Translations under genes and position numbers: made by a program | Assembly: GCF_001975705.1 (NCBI RefSeq) | Contig: NZ_CP015091.1 | Coordinates: 124,001 to 188,000, forward strand | DNA: 64,000 bases | Reading direction: 5' to 3' | DNA from: Salipiger abyssi | Lineage (GTDB): Bacteria > Pseudomonadota > Alphaproteobacteria > Rhodobacterales > Rhodobacteraceae | The notes under the pieces: model-generated | The model's input: only the letters and a program-made list of their open reading frames with translations | Told to the model about the DNA's origin: nothing | The model's database searches: none | Shown: positions 1 to 8,647 of the stretch, piece by piece | Layout: every line of letters starts with the position of its first letter | How positions within the stretch are numbered: the stretch's first letter is position 1

Positions 1-632
1 GCTTGACCGAACAGCGCTTCTCCAACCGTCAGCTGCCGCATGTCGCCAATGAATGGCTCTCCGCCTACGCGATGGCGGTGAACGAGGAAAACGCCGCCGG
101 CGGGCGGGTTGTCACGGCGCCGACCAATGGCGCGGCGGGCACCGTGCCGGCGGTGCTGCGCTACTGGGCCGATCATTGTGACGAGGCCAGCGCCGAGAAA
201 CGCAGGATCTTTCTTTTGACAGCGGGGGCCATCGGCGGGCTGATCAAGCACAATGCCTCTATTTCCGGCGCCGAGGTCGGTTGTCAGGGCGAAGTCGGAT
301 CCGCCTCGGCCATGGCCGCTGCCGGTCTCTGCGCTGTGCTGGGCGGCAGCAACGAGCAGATCGAGAACGCCGCCGAGATCGCGCTTGAACACCATTTGGG
401 CATGACCTGCGATCCCGCCGCCGGGCTGGTGCAGGTGCCCTGTATCGAGCGCAACGCCATGGGCGCGATCAAGGCCGTCTCTGCCGCGGCGCTCGCGCTG
501 CGCGCGGACGGTACGCATTTCAGGCCGCTCGACAACTGCATCCGGGTGATGCGCGACACCGGTCGGGACATGAGCGACAAGTACAAGGAAACCTCGACCG
601 GCGGGATCGCGGTGAACCTGCCGGAATGTTGA
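1..632 (+). CDS. sdaA: L-serine dehydratase (L-serine ammonia-lyase), C-terminal part
   Basis: This is the 3' part of a gene that runs off the left edge; the first complete codon is at position 3. The enzyme deaminates L-serine to pyruvate and ammonia in the cytoplasm using a [4Fe-4S] cluster. About 209 residues remain, covering the alpha domain. Visible family landmarks are [18 protein letters not shown], the [19 protein letters not shown] stretch and a C-terminal [17 protein letters not shown]. The cysteines in CQGE, TCDP and PCIE are the expected cluster ligands of the bacterial single-chain type. A HAD hydrolase follows after 13 bases and is probably co-transcribed. Pyruvate from serine would fit the one-carbon (glycine/serine) genes downstream, but that link is inference. 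Confidence 0.93.
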   Translation, partial: LTEQRFSNRQLPHVANEWLSAYAMAVNEENAAGGRVVTAPTNGAAGTVPAVLRYWADHCDEASAEKRRIFLLTAGAIGGLIKHNASISGAEVGCQGEVGSASAMAAAGLCAVLGGSNEQIENAAEIALEHHLGMTCDPAAGLVQVPCIERNAMGAIKAVSAAALALRADGTHFRPLDNCIRVMRDTGRDMSDKYKETSTGGIAVNLPEC

Positions 633-645
633 CGGGAGGGGCGTC

Positions 646-1251
646 ATGATCTGTCTGGATTTCGATGGGGTGATCGCCGACACGCTGGGTTTCTGGGACA
701 GGTTGTGCCGTCAGGCGGCGGCTGAACAGGGCCTCGTGCTGCCGCGCGGGATGACACCTTTCGCCCGGCTCTGCCCGCTGACCTTTCTTCAGCTTGGCGC
801 CGATCTCGGGCTCGATGCCGCCCGGTTCGACAAGCGTATGGCCGCGCTGTCTCTGGAGCAGGAGAGCGTGGCGGCGCCGTTTCCCGAAATGCCGGCGTGC
901 CTCGAGACGCTCGCCGCGCTGGCGCCGCTTTGCGTGCTCAGCTCAAGCCGGACGGTCTTTGTCCGGTGGTTTCTGTCGCGTCACGGGCTCGACGGCCATT
1001 TTCGCGACGTGCTGGGCGGCGACCGCCACCCGGGCAAGGCGGCGGCGCTGCGAAGCATGCCGCAGGCGGTGCTGATGATCGGCGACGCCAAGAGCGATAT
1101 CGACGCGGCACGGCAGGCCGGGTTGCGCTCTGTCGGGGTGCTCTGGGGCTGGCAGGATCGAAGCATGCTGGAGGGGGCCGACTACCTGGCGGAGCGCCCG
1201 GAAGAGCTGCTGACCTTCGCCCGCGCCGCGCTGGCGGAGCCGCGCGGCTGA
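646..1251 (+). CDS. HAD-superfamily hydrolase (phosphoglycolate-phosphatase-like)
   Basis: A 201-residue cytoplasmic phosphohydrolase. All four HAD motifs are visible: motif I DFDGVIAD near residues 5-12 with the nucleophilic Asp, motif II LSSSRT around 98-103, the motif III lysine in HPGKAAAL, and motif IV GDAKSDIDAARQAG around 145-158. The helical insertion after motif I indicates a type-I cap as in phosphoglycolate phosphatase and related enzymes. The start is supported by GGGAGGGG six to eight bases upstream. The substrate cannot be read from sequence. The position directly after sdaA suggests a shared transcript and possibly a phosphoserine- or phosphoglycolate-like small substrate, which is inference only. 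Confidence 0.88.
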   Translation: MICLDFDGVIADTLGFWDRLCRQAAAEQGLVLPRGMTPFARLCPLTFLQLGADLGLDAARFDKRMAALSLEQESVAAPFPEMPACLETLAALAPLCVLSSSRTVFVRWFLSRHGLDGHFRDVLGGDRHPGKAAALRSMPQAVLMIGDAKSDIDAARQAGLRSVGVLWGWQDRSMLEGADYLAERPEELLTFARAALAEPRG

Positions 1252-1290
1252 GCGGACATGGCCTGGCGCGCGCCTTGCCGGGGTTCTCGC

Positions 1291-3537
1291 TCAGGCCGCG
1301 CGTGCCGTCATCACCCGCAGCACGGTATCGAGAAGCTCCTGCCGGAAGAACGGCTTGGTAAGCACGGCGTCGAGTCCAATACGGCGCGCCTCTTCGGCGA
1401 CGGCATCTTTCAGGATCCCGCTATAGAGCAGAATGGGAAGCTGCGGGCGGTCCTGCCGAAGCGCCCGCGCCAGATCGACGCCGGTCATGCCGGGCATGGC
1501 GTAATCGGTGACGATCAGGTCATAGGCATCCCGACCGCGCACGCGAAAGGCGCTCAGCGCCTCGGCGGGGTCGGAAAAGCGCTCGACCTCGGCAAAGAGT
1601 TCGCGCAGCGCGAGTTCCGTGGTTTCGGCAAGTTGGTCTTCGTCATCCACCACCATGGCGCGTTCGAACCGTGCCGCGCGCGGCTGCTGCCGCGCGCCTG
1701 CCGGCGCCGCTGTGCCATCCGCGGCGCCCTCGTGTATCGGCAGGCAGATGGTGAAGCGGCTGCCCTCGCCCGGCGCGCTGCTCACCGAGAGGCTGCCGCC
1801 ATGGCTGGCGACGATCCCGTGCGCCAGCGTCAGGCCCAGACCGTGCCCGGTGCCCTTGGTGGTGAAAAACCCGTCGAAAATGCGCCGGCAGGTCGCCTCG
1901 TCCATGCCGGTGCCGGTGTCCGAGATCGACAGAGACAGGACGTCTCCGCCATCGGAATCCGGGCGGTGTTCACGCAGCAATGTAACCTCGATCCGCCCGC
2001 CTTCAGGCATCGCGTCGAGCGCGTTCAGCAGGATATTGTCGAGCACCTGGCTGATCTGGACGGGATCGGCATAGATCACCGCATCCTCGACATCCGAAGC
2101 GAAGCGGATCGACACCTCCGGCGGCGCACTTTCGCTGAACGCACGCACGCAGCCGCGGATATGTCCGACCGCCGAGAGAGCGGTGCGGTGCTTGCTCGAC
2201 GGGCTGGCAAAGCTCAGGATCTGTTCCACCAGCGCCCGCCCGCGCGCGCCGGCCTCGAGCACCCGGGCAAGATATTTCCGCGCCGCACCATCCTCCGGGG
2301 TCAGGTCGGTGGCAATTTCCGCCGCGCCCACGGCGACGCCGAGGATGTTGTTGACGTCATGGGCGATGCCGCTGGCCATGGTTCCCAGCGCCTCCATCTT
2401 CTGGGACTGGGCGAGCTGCTCTTCGAGCCGTGTCTTGTCGCGCTCGATGGCCTTGCGTCGCGACAGGTCGCGCAGCTGGATGACAAAGAACCGTTCCTGC
2501 GGCAGCAGCACCTCGGAAACGGTCATTTCCGCCGGAAAATGCGCGCGCTCGGGCGAGGCGAGCGAGATCTCCTTGCGCGGGTTGAAAATCGTCGAGGGGT
2601 GGCTGTGAGTGTCCGGCGGCAGGCCGCCGCGGTCGGGCAGGGAGTCCTCGGGCAGCCAGACGACCTCGGCAAAGGGTTTGCCGACCACCGCGTCGCGCTT
2701 CATGCGAAAGATCTTTTCGGCGGCGGGATTGAAATCGACGATCCTGCCATCCGCCGCGACCGTGACCAGCCCGTCCAGCGTGCTGTCGATCACCGCGCGT
2801 TTCAGCGCCTCGCTTTCCTGCAACTCCTTTTGCTGGGCGCGGGTCTGCCGGAAATTCGCCTGGAGCGCCCGGCGCATGGAGTCGAAGGATTCGCCAAGCC
2901 GGCCGACCTCTCCCCAGCCCGAGGTGTCGACACGGGTGTCGAGCACGCCGGCGGCGACGGATTGCGCGCTGAGCGCCAGAGATCGCAGCGGCCGGACGAT
3001 CTTGAGCTGAAGGAAGAACAGGATCATCAGCATGCTGACACCGAACTGCCCCACGGCGGTGCGCAGGATCTGCGCCTCTTCCAGCCGCAGCGCCTCTTCC
3101 ATGCGGGCGGTCGACATTTCCACTACGACAAAGGCGATCTTTTCGTCGCCGCGATAGATCGCGCGCTGCATCAGGAGCGGGCGCCCGACGCTGCTGCGCC
3201 GCTCGGGCCGGCTGGCCTGGAGAAAGCGCGGGATCAGCTCGGTATAGACGGTGATGTCCACGACGCGCTCGTCGCTCATCACCGCATCGAGCAGCGGGCG
3301 CGCGGCCTCGGCGTCGAGGTTCCAGGTCGGCGCGACGAGGCCCGAGGCGAGCACCTCCGTCACCTCCGCCAGATGCTGCCGCAACTCGGTCAGCAGCGCG
3401 GTCTTGCGCTCCTTGTGGGTGTGGAAGGCGAGCAACGAGATCGGCACCACCAGCCCGAGCACGAGGACGAGGATCAGTGACCATTGCAGCGATCCCCGGC
3501 CCGTCAGTACCCCGGGCAGCCGCGTCGCGCGGCTCAC
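1291..3537 (-). CDS. Hybrid sensor histidine kinase with C-terminal receiver domain
   Basis: A 748-residue inner-membrane sensor. Order of parts: TM1 about 17-37, periplasmic region about 38-162, TM2 about 165-182, HAMP about 180-235, PAS about 245-360, HisKA with phosphoacceptor His-393 in GIAHDVNN, HATPase about 490-600 (N-box NALDAM, G-box SDTGTGMD, GHGLGLT), and a receiver domain about 625-745 with phosphoacceptor Asp-678 in VTDYAMPG. The start is GTG, overlapping the stop of the upstream solute-binding-protein gene by 4 bases, so the two are translationally coupled. The periplasmic binding protein is therefore the likely signal-capturing partner. No separate output regulator is encoded beside it; the OmpR-type regulator at 11.1 kb is a candidate partner. 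Confidence 0.93.
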   Translation of the reverse strand: MSRATRLPGVLTGRGSLQWSLILVLVLGLVVPISLLAFHTHKERKTALLTELRQHLAEVTEVLASGLVAPTWNLDAEAARPLLDAVMSDERVVDITVYTELIPRFLQASRPERRSSVGRPLLMQRAIYRGDEKIAFVVVEMSTARMEEALRLEEAQILRTAVGQFGVSMLMILFFLQLKIVRPLRSLALSAQSVAAGVLDTRVDTSGWGEVGRLGESFDSMRRALQANFRQTRAQQKELQESEALKRAVIDSTLDGLVTVAADGRIVDFNPAAEKIFRMKRDAVVGKPFAEVVWLPEDSLPDRGGLPPDTHSHPSTIFNPRKEISLASPERAHFPAEMTVSEVLLPQERFFVIQLRDLSRRKAIERDKTRLEEQLAQSQKMEALGTMASGIAHDVNNILGVAVGAAEIATDLTPEDGAARKYLARVLEAGARGRALVEQILSFASPSSKHRTALSAVGHIRGCVRAFSESAPPEVSIRFASDVEDAVIYADPVQISQVLDNILLNALDAMPEGGRIEVTLLREHRPDSDGGDVLSLSISDTGTGMDEATCRRIFDGFFTTKGTGHGLGLTLAHGIVASHGGSLSVSSAPGEGSRFTICLPIHEGAADGTAAPAGARQQPRAARFERAMVVDDEDQLAETTELALRELFAEVERFSDPAEALSAFRVRGRDAYDLIVTDYAMPGMTGVDLARALRQDRPQLPILLYSGILKDAVAEEARRIGLDAVLTKPFFRQELLDTVLRVMTARAA

Positions 3538-4340
3538 GGGCGGTCCTCTTCGGAGAGGCCGTATTTGGCGCGCAGCGCCGCAAGGCGCCCGCTCTCGGCG
3601 AGAATGCGCATGCCTTCGTCGAAAAGCGCGGCATAGCGGGGCGAGTCGGCGGAGGCAGGGGAGAAGGCGATATAGAGATGTGTGGGCTCGCCCACCGGGA
3701 CAAGCCGCAGCCGGTCGGACAGCGCCAGCCGTTCCGCCAGATAGGCCAGCACCGCCTCGTATCCCAGAAAGGCGTCGATGCGCCCGATGGTGAGCTTGCG
3801 CAGCCCGAGGGTTTCGGCGTCGTGCTGAAAGACCAGATCGGTGCGGGTCATGTCATCGGCGGCATTGGCCAGATAAGCGTCGATTTCGGCGGTGTAATTG
3901 TAGCCCTTCACGGCGCCCACCAGCAGCGGCGCGAGCGACGCGGGCCCGTCGTAGCGATAGCGGCTCTGGGCGCGGAGGGCGAGCACCGGTTGCACCGTGG
4001 CGAGCGGCGTCTGCGGGATCACATAGCGTTCGACGCCGCGCGGCACCGCGCCCACGACCGCATCGAGAAAGCCCATGCGCGCCTCGCGCAGCGCGCGGTT
4101 GCGGGGCCGTGTCTCGTAGGCGATGCGGTGGCCGACCGCGGCGAAGGCCTCGGTCAGCACATCGACCATATAGCCGGGGCGGTCGTCAGCCGGGCCGCAA
4201 TTGTAGGGGCACCACTCGTTCGAGGCGACGCGGATGATGTCCGCCGCGCGGGCAGGGGGCGTCGCGCCGGCCACAACCATGGTCAAAAGCGCGGCCCATG
4301 CCGCGATCCGGAGGCCTGATGCTGTGTGACGGCCCGGCAT
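3534..4340 (-). CDS. Periplasmic solute-binding protein (SBP_bac_3 type), probable sensor accessory
   Basis: A 268-residue exported protein with an N-terminal signal sequence ending near ARAAD (residues 30-34) and a family-3 periplasmic binding fold: IRVASNEWCPYNC at the start of the mature part, GYMVDVLTEAFAAVGH, and a late MRILAESGRLAALRAKYGL segment. It has no cognate ABC permease or ATPase next to it. Its stop codon overlaps the GTG start of a hybrid histidine kinase, so it most likely delivers a ligand signal to that kinase rather than feeding a transporter. Two cysteines close together after the first strand (CPYNCG) are unusual for an exported binding protein and may form a disulfide. 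Confidence 0.82.
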   Translation of the reverse strand: MPGRHTASGLRIAAWAALLTMVVAGATPPARAADIIRVASNEWCPYNCGPADDRPGYMVDVLTEAFAAVGHRIAYETRPRNRALREARMGFLDAVVGAVPRGVERYVIPQTPLATVQPVLALRAQSRYRYDGPASLAPLLVGAVKGYNYTAEIDAYLANAADDMTRTDLVFQHDAETLGLRKLTIGRIDAFLGYEAVLAYLAERLALSDRLRLVPVGEPTHLYIAFSPASADSPRYAALFDEGMRILAESGRLAALRAKYGLSEEDRP

Positions 4341-4580
4341 TCCCTGCGGTCCTCCGGCGGTTGGCGGTTTGCGACCGGAGGGATCCGGCCGGGCGGCATG
4401 ACGGTAAAGCTAGCCTGCTTTCGGCATCCGGGCCAATGGGGCACAGCGCAGAGATTTCACCTGAAATATTTCGAAACCCGATTTCAATAGAAGCCGGCCC
4501 CTGCCCTCCGCCAAGCTGCATGGAACGGTCACACGACACCAGAATGGCCGCCAAATCAGACATCCAACAGAGAGTGACAC
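4341..4580. other. Divergent intergenic region between sensor pair and betaine transporter operon
   Basis: About 240 bases separate the minus-strand sensor genes from the plus-strand transporter operon, so promoters for both must lie here. Around 4452-4476 the composition turns AT-rich relative to the surroundings (ATTTCACCTGAAATATTTCG), and GAAATATTTC forms a 10-base palindrome within that stretch. This is a plausible operator or promoter element. I see no ORF or terminator worth calling. Confidence 0.35.
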
Positions 4581-5528
4581 ATGCGTAGATCCCCTATCCT
4601 GACCCCCGCCCTGATCTGTCTTATGGCCGGCGCCGCGCCGCTGCCCGTGCTGGCCCAGTCCGACGAACCGATCAAGATTGTCGAGAACAACTGGACCAGC
4701 CAGCTCGTGCTGTCGCGGATCTCGGGCATGCTGCTGGAAAAGGGCGGCTACAGTGTCGAATACCGCCCCGCCGACAACCAGCTGCAATTCGTCGCCATCG
4801 GCAATGGTGACATGCATCTTCAGATCGAGGTCTGGGAAGGCACGCACCGCACTTCGTTCCAGCGCCAGCTCGATGCCGGGCGGATGGTGGATGCCGGCAA
4901 CCACGATGCGGTCACCCGCGAGGACTGGTGGTATCCGAGCTATATGGAGGAAAGCTGCCCGGGCCTGCCGGACTATGAGGCCCTGACCGCCTGTAGCGCG
5001 CTTTTTGCGACGCCGGAGACGGCGCCCAAGGGCCGCTATCTGGGCGGACCGGTGGACTGGGAAAAGCCCGATCCGGAGCGCATCGAGGCGCTTGGGCTGG
5101 CGTTCGAGGTGGTCAATGCCGGCCAGGCCTCGACGCTCTGGGCCGAGCTCGATGCCGCCTATCGCCGCGAAGAGCCCATCGTGCTGTTCAACTGGACGCC
5201 GAACTGGGTCGAGGCGCGCTATGACGGCAAGTTCATCGAGTTTCCCGCCTACGACCCCGCCTGCGAGAGCGATCCTTCCTGGGGCATCAATCCCGACAAG
5301 ACCCATGATTGCGGCAATCCCAGCGCCGGCTGGCTGAAAAAGGGCGTCTGGGCCGGCATGGAAGAGACATGGCCGGGGGCCTTCGAGATCGTCGAGAAGA
5401 TCAATTTCACCAACGCCCATATCGCCGAGGCCGCGGCGATGGTCGATGTCGACGGGCTCACACCCGAGGGCGCGGCGGAGAAATGGATCGCCGAGAACGA
5501 GAACGTCTGGAACGCCTGGCTCGACTGA
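4581..5528 (+). CDS. Glycine-betaine/proline-type ABC transporter substrate-binding protein
   Basis: A 315-residue periplasmic binding protein of the OpuAC/ProX family. A signal peptide ends at about VLAQ (residues 23-26). The mature part opens with IKIVENNWTSQLVLSRISG and contains GDMHLQIEVWEG, ending with WIAENENVWNAWLD. The protein is rich in tryptophan, as expected for the aromatic cage that binds quaternary ammonium groups. It is the first gene of an operon with an ATPase and a fused permease, and a strong hairpin follows it. Ligand class (betaine, choline, carnitine or similar) is inferred from family and neighbours; the exact ligand is not determinable. Confidence 0.9.
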   Translation: MRRSPILTPALICLMAGAAPLPVLAQSDEPIKIVENNWTSQLVLSRISGMLLEKGGYSVEYRPADNQLQFVAIGNGDMHLQIEVWEGTHRTSFQRQLDAGRMVDAGNHDAVTREDWWYPSYMEESCPGLPDYEALTACSALFATPETAPKGRYLGGPVDWEKPDPERIEALGLAFEVVNAGQASTLWAELDAAYRREEPIVLFNWTPNWVEARYDGKFIEFPAYDPACESDPSWGINPDKTHDCGNPSAGWLKKGVWAGMEETWPGAFEIVEKINFTNAHIAEAAAMVDVDGLTPEGAAEKWIAENENVWNAWLD

Positions 5529-5547
5529 CCTGTCGGGCCCGCGCGCC

Positions 5548-5571
5548 GGGCGGGCGCCTTTGTGCCCGCCC
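5548..5571 (+). terminator. Intercistronic hairpin after binding-protein gene
   Basis: A perfect 8-bp stem GGGCGGGC / GCCCGCCC closes an 8-base loop directly after the binding-protein stop. There is no T-run, so it is more likely a partial terminator or mRNA 3'-end stabiliser that keeps the binding protein more abundant than the membrane components. Confidence 0.55.
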
Positions 5572-5603
5572 AAACCGGAACTCTCATTCGGGCGACCACC
5601 ACA

Positions 5604-6632
5604 ATGAACATGCCAGTCAAGCTTTCCTGCCGGGGCCTTTGGAAGGTCTTCGGCCCCCGGCCGCATGCCTTTCTCGAACGCCACGACCACCGCCCCGCCG
5701 AGGCCGATTTCGCCGCCTCGCATCATGTCGGCGCGGTGCGCGATGTCTCCTTCGATGTGCATGAAGGCGAGATTCTCGTCATCATGGGGCTGAGCGGCTC
5801 GGGAAAATCCACACTTATCCGCTGCCTGACGCGGCTCATCGAGCCCACGGCCGGGCGCATGGAATTCGAAAACCGCGACCTGCTGAAGCTGAGCCGGGTC
5901 GAGCATCTCCGGCTGCGCCGCGACAAGCTTGGCATGGTGTTCCAGCATTTCGGCCTGCTGCCGCACCGAACTGCCCTCGACAACGTTGCCTTCCCGCTCG
6001 AGGTGAAGGGGGTCGACAAGGAGGCCCGCCGGGCGATCGCGCGGCGCTACCTGTCGATTGTCGGGCTCGACGGCAAGGAGGCGTTCTATCCGCGCGAGCT
6101 GTCGGGCGGCCAGAAACAGCGCGTGGGCATCGCGCGGTCGCTGACCACCGATCCCGAAATCTGGTTTCTCGACGAACCGTTCTCGGCGCTCGATCCGCTG
6201 ATCCGGCGGGATCTTCAGGACGAGTTTCTCAAGCTGCAAAAACAGCTTCACAAGACGATCATCTTCATTACCCACGACTTTTCCGAAGCGCTGCGCGTGG
6301 CGGACCGGATCGCGATCATGAAGGACGGGCGGATCATCCAGCTCGATACGCCGGAAAACATCGTGCTGCGCCCCGCCGACGGGTATGTTGCCCGGTTCGG
6401 GGCGGATACGCCCAAGGATAGCGTGCTGTCCGCCGGCGCCATCGCCGATACCGCGCTGCCGGAGCGTCTGCCGCCGCGCCGTGTCTACGATCACCAGAAG
6501 CTCTCGGACATCGCGCCCGACATGCTGCTTGACGGCGAGGACCGGCTGGTGCTCGACGCGGCGGACCTTCCTGCGGGTATTCTCACGCGCCGGCATCTGG
6601 TGTCGGCCGTTTTTGGGGGGCGGACATCATGA
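5604..6632 (+). CDS. Glycine-betaine-type ABC transporter ATP-binding protein
   Basis: The ATPase of the betaine-type importer, 342 residues from the ATG at 5604. Walker A is GLSGSGKSTLIRCL, the Q-loop lies in VFQHFGLLPHRT, the signature is LSGGQKQRVGIAR, Walker B is IWFLDEPFSALDP, and the switch His is in FITHDFSEAL. A C-terminal extension of about 70 residues after the ATPase core resembles the regulatory region of ProV/OpuAA, though I do not recognise a clear CBS pair. A longer reading from GTG 5562 is in frame, but that codon lies inside the upstream hairpin, so I prefer 5604. The gene overlaps the permease start by 4 bases (ATGA). Confidence 0.92.
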   Translation: MNMPVKLSCRGLWKVFGPRPHAFLERHDHRPAEADFAASHHVGAVRDVSFDVHEGEILVIMGLSGSGKSTLIRCLTRLIEPTAGRMEFENRDLLKLSRVEHLRLRRDKLGMVFQHFGLLPHRTALDNVAFPLEVKGVDKEARRAIARRYLSIVGLDGKEAFYPRELSGGQKQRVGIARSLTTDPEIWFLDEPFSALDPLIRRDLQDEFLKLQKQLHKTIIFITHDFSEALRVADRIAIMKDGRIIQLDTPENIVLRPADGYVARFGADTPKDSVLSAGAIADTALPERLPPRRVYDHQKLSDIAPDMLLDGEDRLVLDAADLPAGILTRRHLVSAVFGGRTS

Positions 6633-8623
6633 GCAGCGAAAGTACGACCGACCCCATCTCCGCCCGTGGTGCGACGGGTCTCTCTGCCTCCGGCCGCAGG
6701 GCCGCCGCCTGCGCGGGGCTGCTGCTGGCCACGGTCGCGGCGGCGCTGTTTCTCAACAGCGTGGACTGGGCGCGGGACTATCCCGCCGCCTGGGAACTGC
6801 CGCTTGCGGCAAAGATCACCCGGTTCTTCGAGTGGCTCGGCTACGAGGCGGATTTCGGCCTCTTCACCTTTCGCGAGGCGACGCGCGCCCTTTCCTGGTT
6901 GCTGCAACAGCCACTTGATCTGACCGAGGCGCTGCTTGTCGGCGACGCCGGTGAGGGCGGCTGGCTCCTGCCGCTGCCCTGGATCACCGTGCTGGGTGCC
7001 TTTGCGCTGGCCGGCGTCCTTCTGGGCGGGCCCCGTCTGGGCGCGCTGCTCGCCGGCAGTTGCGCGTTCCTTGCCGGTTTCGGCATGTGGGAGCCGGCGA
7101 TGCATACGCTGGCGCTGGTGCTGGTGATCGTGCCGCTCTCGGTCCTCGCCGGCACTGCCGCCGGGCTGGTTCTGTTCGCCTCGCGGCGGCTGGAGCGGGG
7201 GCTGACCCCGGTGCTCGACGTGATGCAGAGCACGCCGCATTTTGCCTATCTCGCCCCGATCGTCGTGCTGTTCGGCTTTGGACAGGTGCCGGCGCTGATC
7301 GCCACGGTGATCTTTGCCGCGCCGCCGATGATCCGCTGCACGCTGATCGGGCTGCGCTCGGTGCCCTCCGAGCTGATCGAGGCCGGCGCCATTGCTGGTT
7401 GCACGCGCTGGCAGATGCTGGCCAAGATCCGCTTTCCGGCAGCGGCCCCGACACTGCTGCTCGGGGTGAATCAGGTCATCATGCAGACCCTGGCCATGGT
7501 GGTGATCGCCTCGCTGATCGGCGCCGCCGGGCTCGGGCATAACCTGCTCATCGCGCTCAATTCGCTGCGGCTCGGCGCTGCGCTCGAGCTGGGTGCCGCC
7601 ATTGTCGTGCTGGCGGTGGCGCTCGACCGGCTGAGCCTCGCCGCGTCGCGCTACGATCCGTTCCGCCGTGGCGAGACCGTCCGCCGGCGGCGACTGCTCA
7701 TGATCGGCGCCGGCATGCTGGCTGTCAGCCTCGCGGCTGCCTGGCTGTTCGACGGGCTTCGCAGCTTTCCGCCGGAACAGGCGGTCAGCACGGCTGCGTT
7801 CTGGGATGCGCTTGTGATCCGTATCTCCGATGCCTGGTACGAGGAGCTGCGGGCGCTGAAGACCGTGCTGCTGGTCTATCTGTTCATCCCGGTGCGCGAC
7901 ACGCTGCAATGGTTGCCCTGGCCGGTGGTGATCGCGCTGACGGCGGCGCTCGGTTACCGGGTCGGGGGCGCCGGGCTGGCGCTGACCGTCGCGCTGCTCG
8001 CCGCCTTTCCGCTGGTGACCGGCTTCTGGGTCGAGACCATGACCACGCTCTACATGATCGGCATGGCGGTGATCGCCAGCATTGCCATCGGGTTCCCGCT
8101 CGGTCTGCTGGCCTCGCGCAGCGATGCCGGGTCGCGCGCCATCCTGCTGGTCTGCGACACGCTTCAGACCTTTCCGTCCTTCGTCTACCTGATCCCGGTG
8201 GTGATGCTGTTCAAGGTCGGCGATGTGGCGGCGATCACCGCGGTCATCGCCTATGCCACGGTGCCGATGATCCGCTACACCAATCTCGGCCTGCGCCGTG
8301 TCTCGCCCCAGACCAAGGAGGCCGCGGAGGCCATCGGCTGTTCCCGGACGCAGCGGCTGTGGAAGGTCGAGCTGCCGCTGGCGCTGCCCGAAATCATGCT
8401 GGGGCTGAACCAGACCATCCTGATGGGGCTGTTCATGGTCGCCATCGCGGCGCTGGTCGGCACCAAGGATCTGGGACAGCAGATTTCCCGCGCGCTTTCC
8501 GACGGCGATACCGGGCGGGGCCTGATCGCGGGGCTGTGCATCGCCTGCCTGGGCATCATCGCCGACCGTATCCTGCGCAGCATGAGCCGCCGCCGCAGCG
8601 CCGCGCTCGGCCTGACCGGCTGA
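6629..8623 (+). CDS. Betaine-type ABC transporter permease, two permease units fused in one chain
   Basis: A 664-residue inner-membrane protein, about twice the length of ProW/OpuAB permeases. It carries two complete binding-protein-dependent permease units. The first has its cytoplasmic coupling (EAA) loop at EAGAIAGCTRWQMLAKIRFP, and the second at EAAEAIGCSRTQRLWKVELP. The two loops sit roughly 310 residues apart, each followed by a similar LGxNQ segment. An N-terminal hydrophobic segment precedes the first unit. The protein should supply both halves of the transmembrane channel in one polypeptide. It starts inside the ATPase stop codon (ATGA overlap), and the DUF1989-GcvT gene follows 24 bases later, implying one operon. 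Confidence 0.92.
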   Translation: MSSESTTDPISARGATGLSASGRRAAACAGLLLATVAAALFLNSVDWARDYPAAWELPLAAKITRFFEWLGYEADFGLFTFREATRALSWLLQQPLDLTEALLVGDAGEGGWLLPLPWITVLGAFALAGVLLGGPRLGALLAGSCAFLAGFGMWEPAMHTLALVLVIVPLSVLAGTAAGLVLFASRRLERGLTPVLDVMQSTPHFAYLAPIVVLFGFGQVPALIATVIFAAPPMIRCTLIGLRSVPSELIEAGAIAGCTRWQMLAKIRFPAAAPTLLLGVNQVIMQTLAMVVIASLIGAAGLGHNLLIALNSLRLGAALELGAAIVVLAVALDRLSLAASRYDPFRRGETVRRRRLLMIGAGMLAVSLAAAWLFDGLRSFPPEQAVSTAAFWDALVIRISDAWYEELRALKTVLLVYLFIPVRDTLQWLPWPVVIALTAALGYRVGGAGLALTVALLAAFPLVTGFWVETMTTLYMIGMAVIASIAIGFPLGLLASRSDAGSRAILLVCDTLQTFPSFVYLIPVVMLFKVGDVAAITAVIAYATVPMIRYTNLGLRRVSPQTKEAAEAIGCSRTQRLWKVELPLALPEIMLGLNQTILMGLFMVAIAALVGTKDLGQQISRALSDGDTGRGLIAGLCIACLGIIADRILRSMSRRRSAALGLTG

Positions 8624-8647
8624 GGGCCCAACGCAAGGAGCAATATC

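Noticed and set aside
1258-3480. A 740-codon plus-strand ORF
   Set aside because: It is the antisense of the hybrid histidine kinase, whose domains and motifs are complete on the minus strand. High-GC DNA produces long antisense ORFs.
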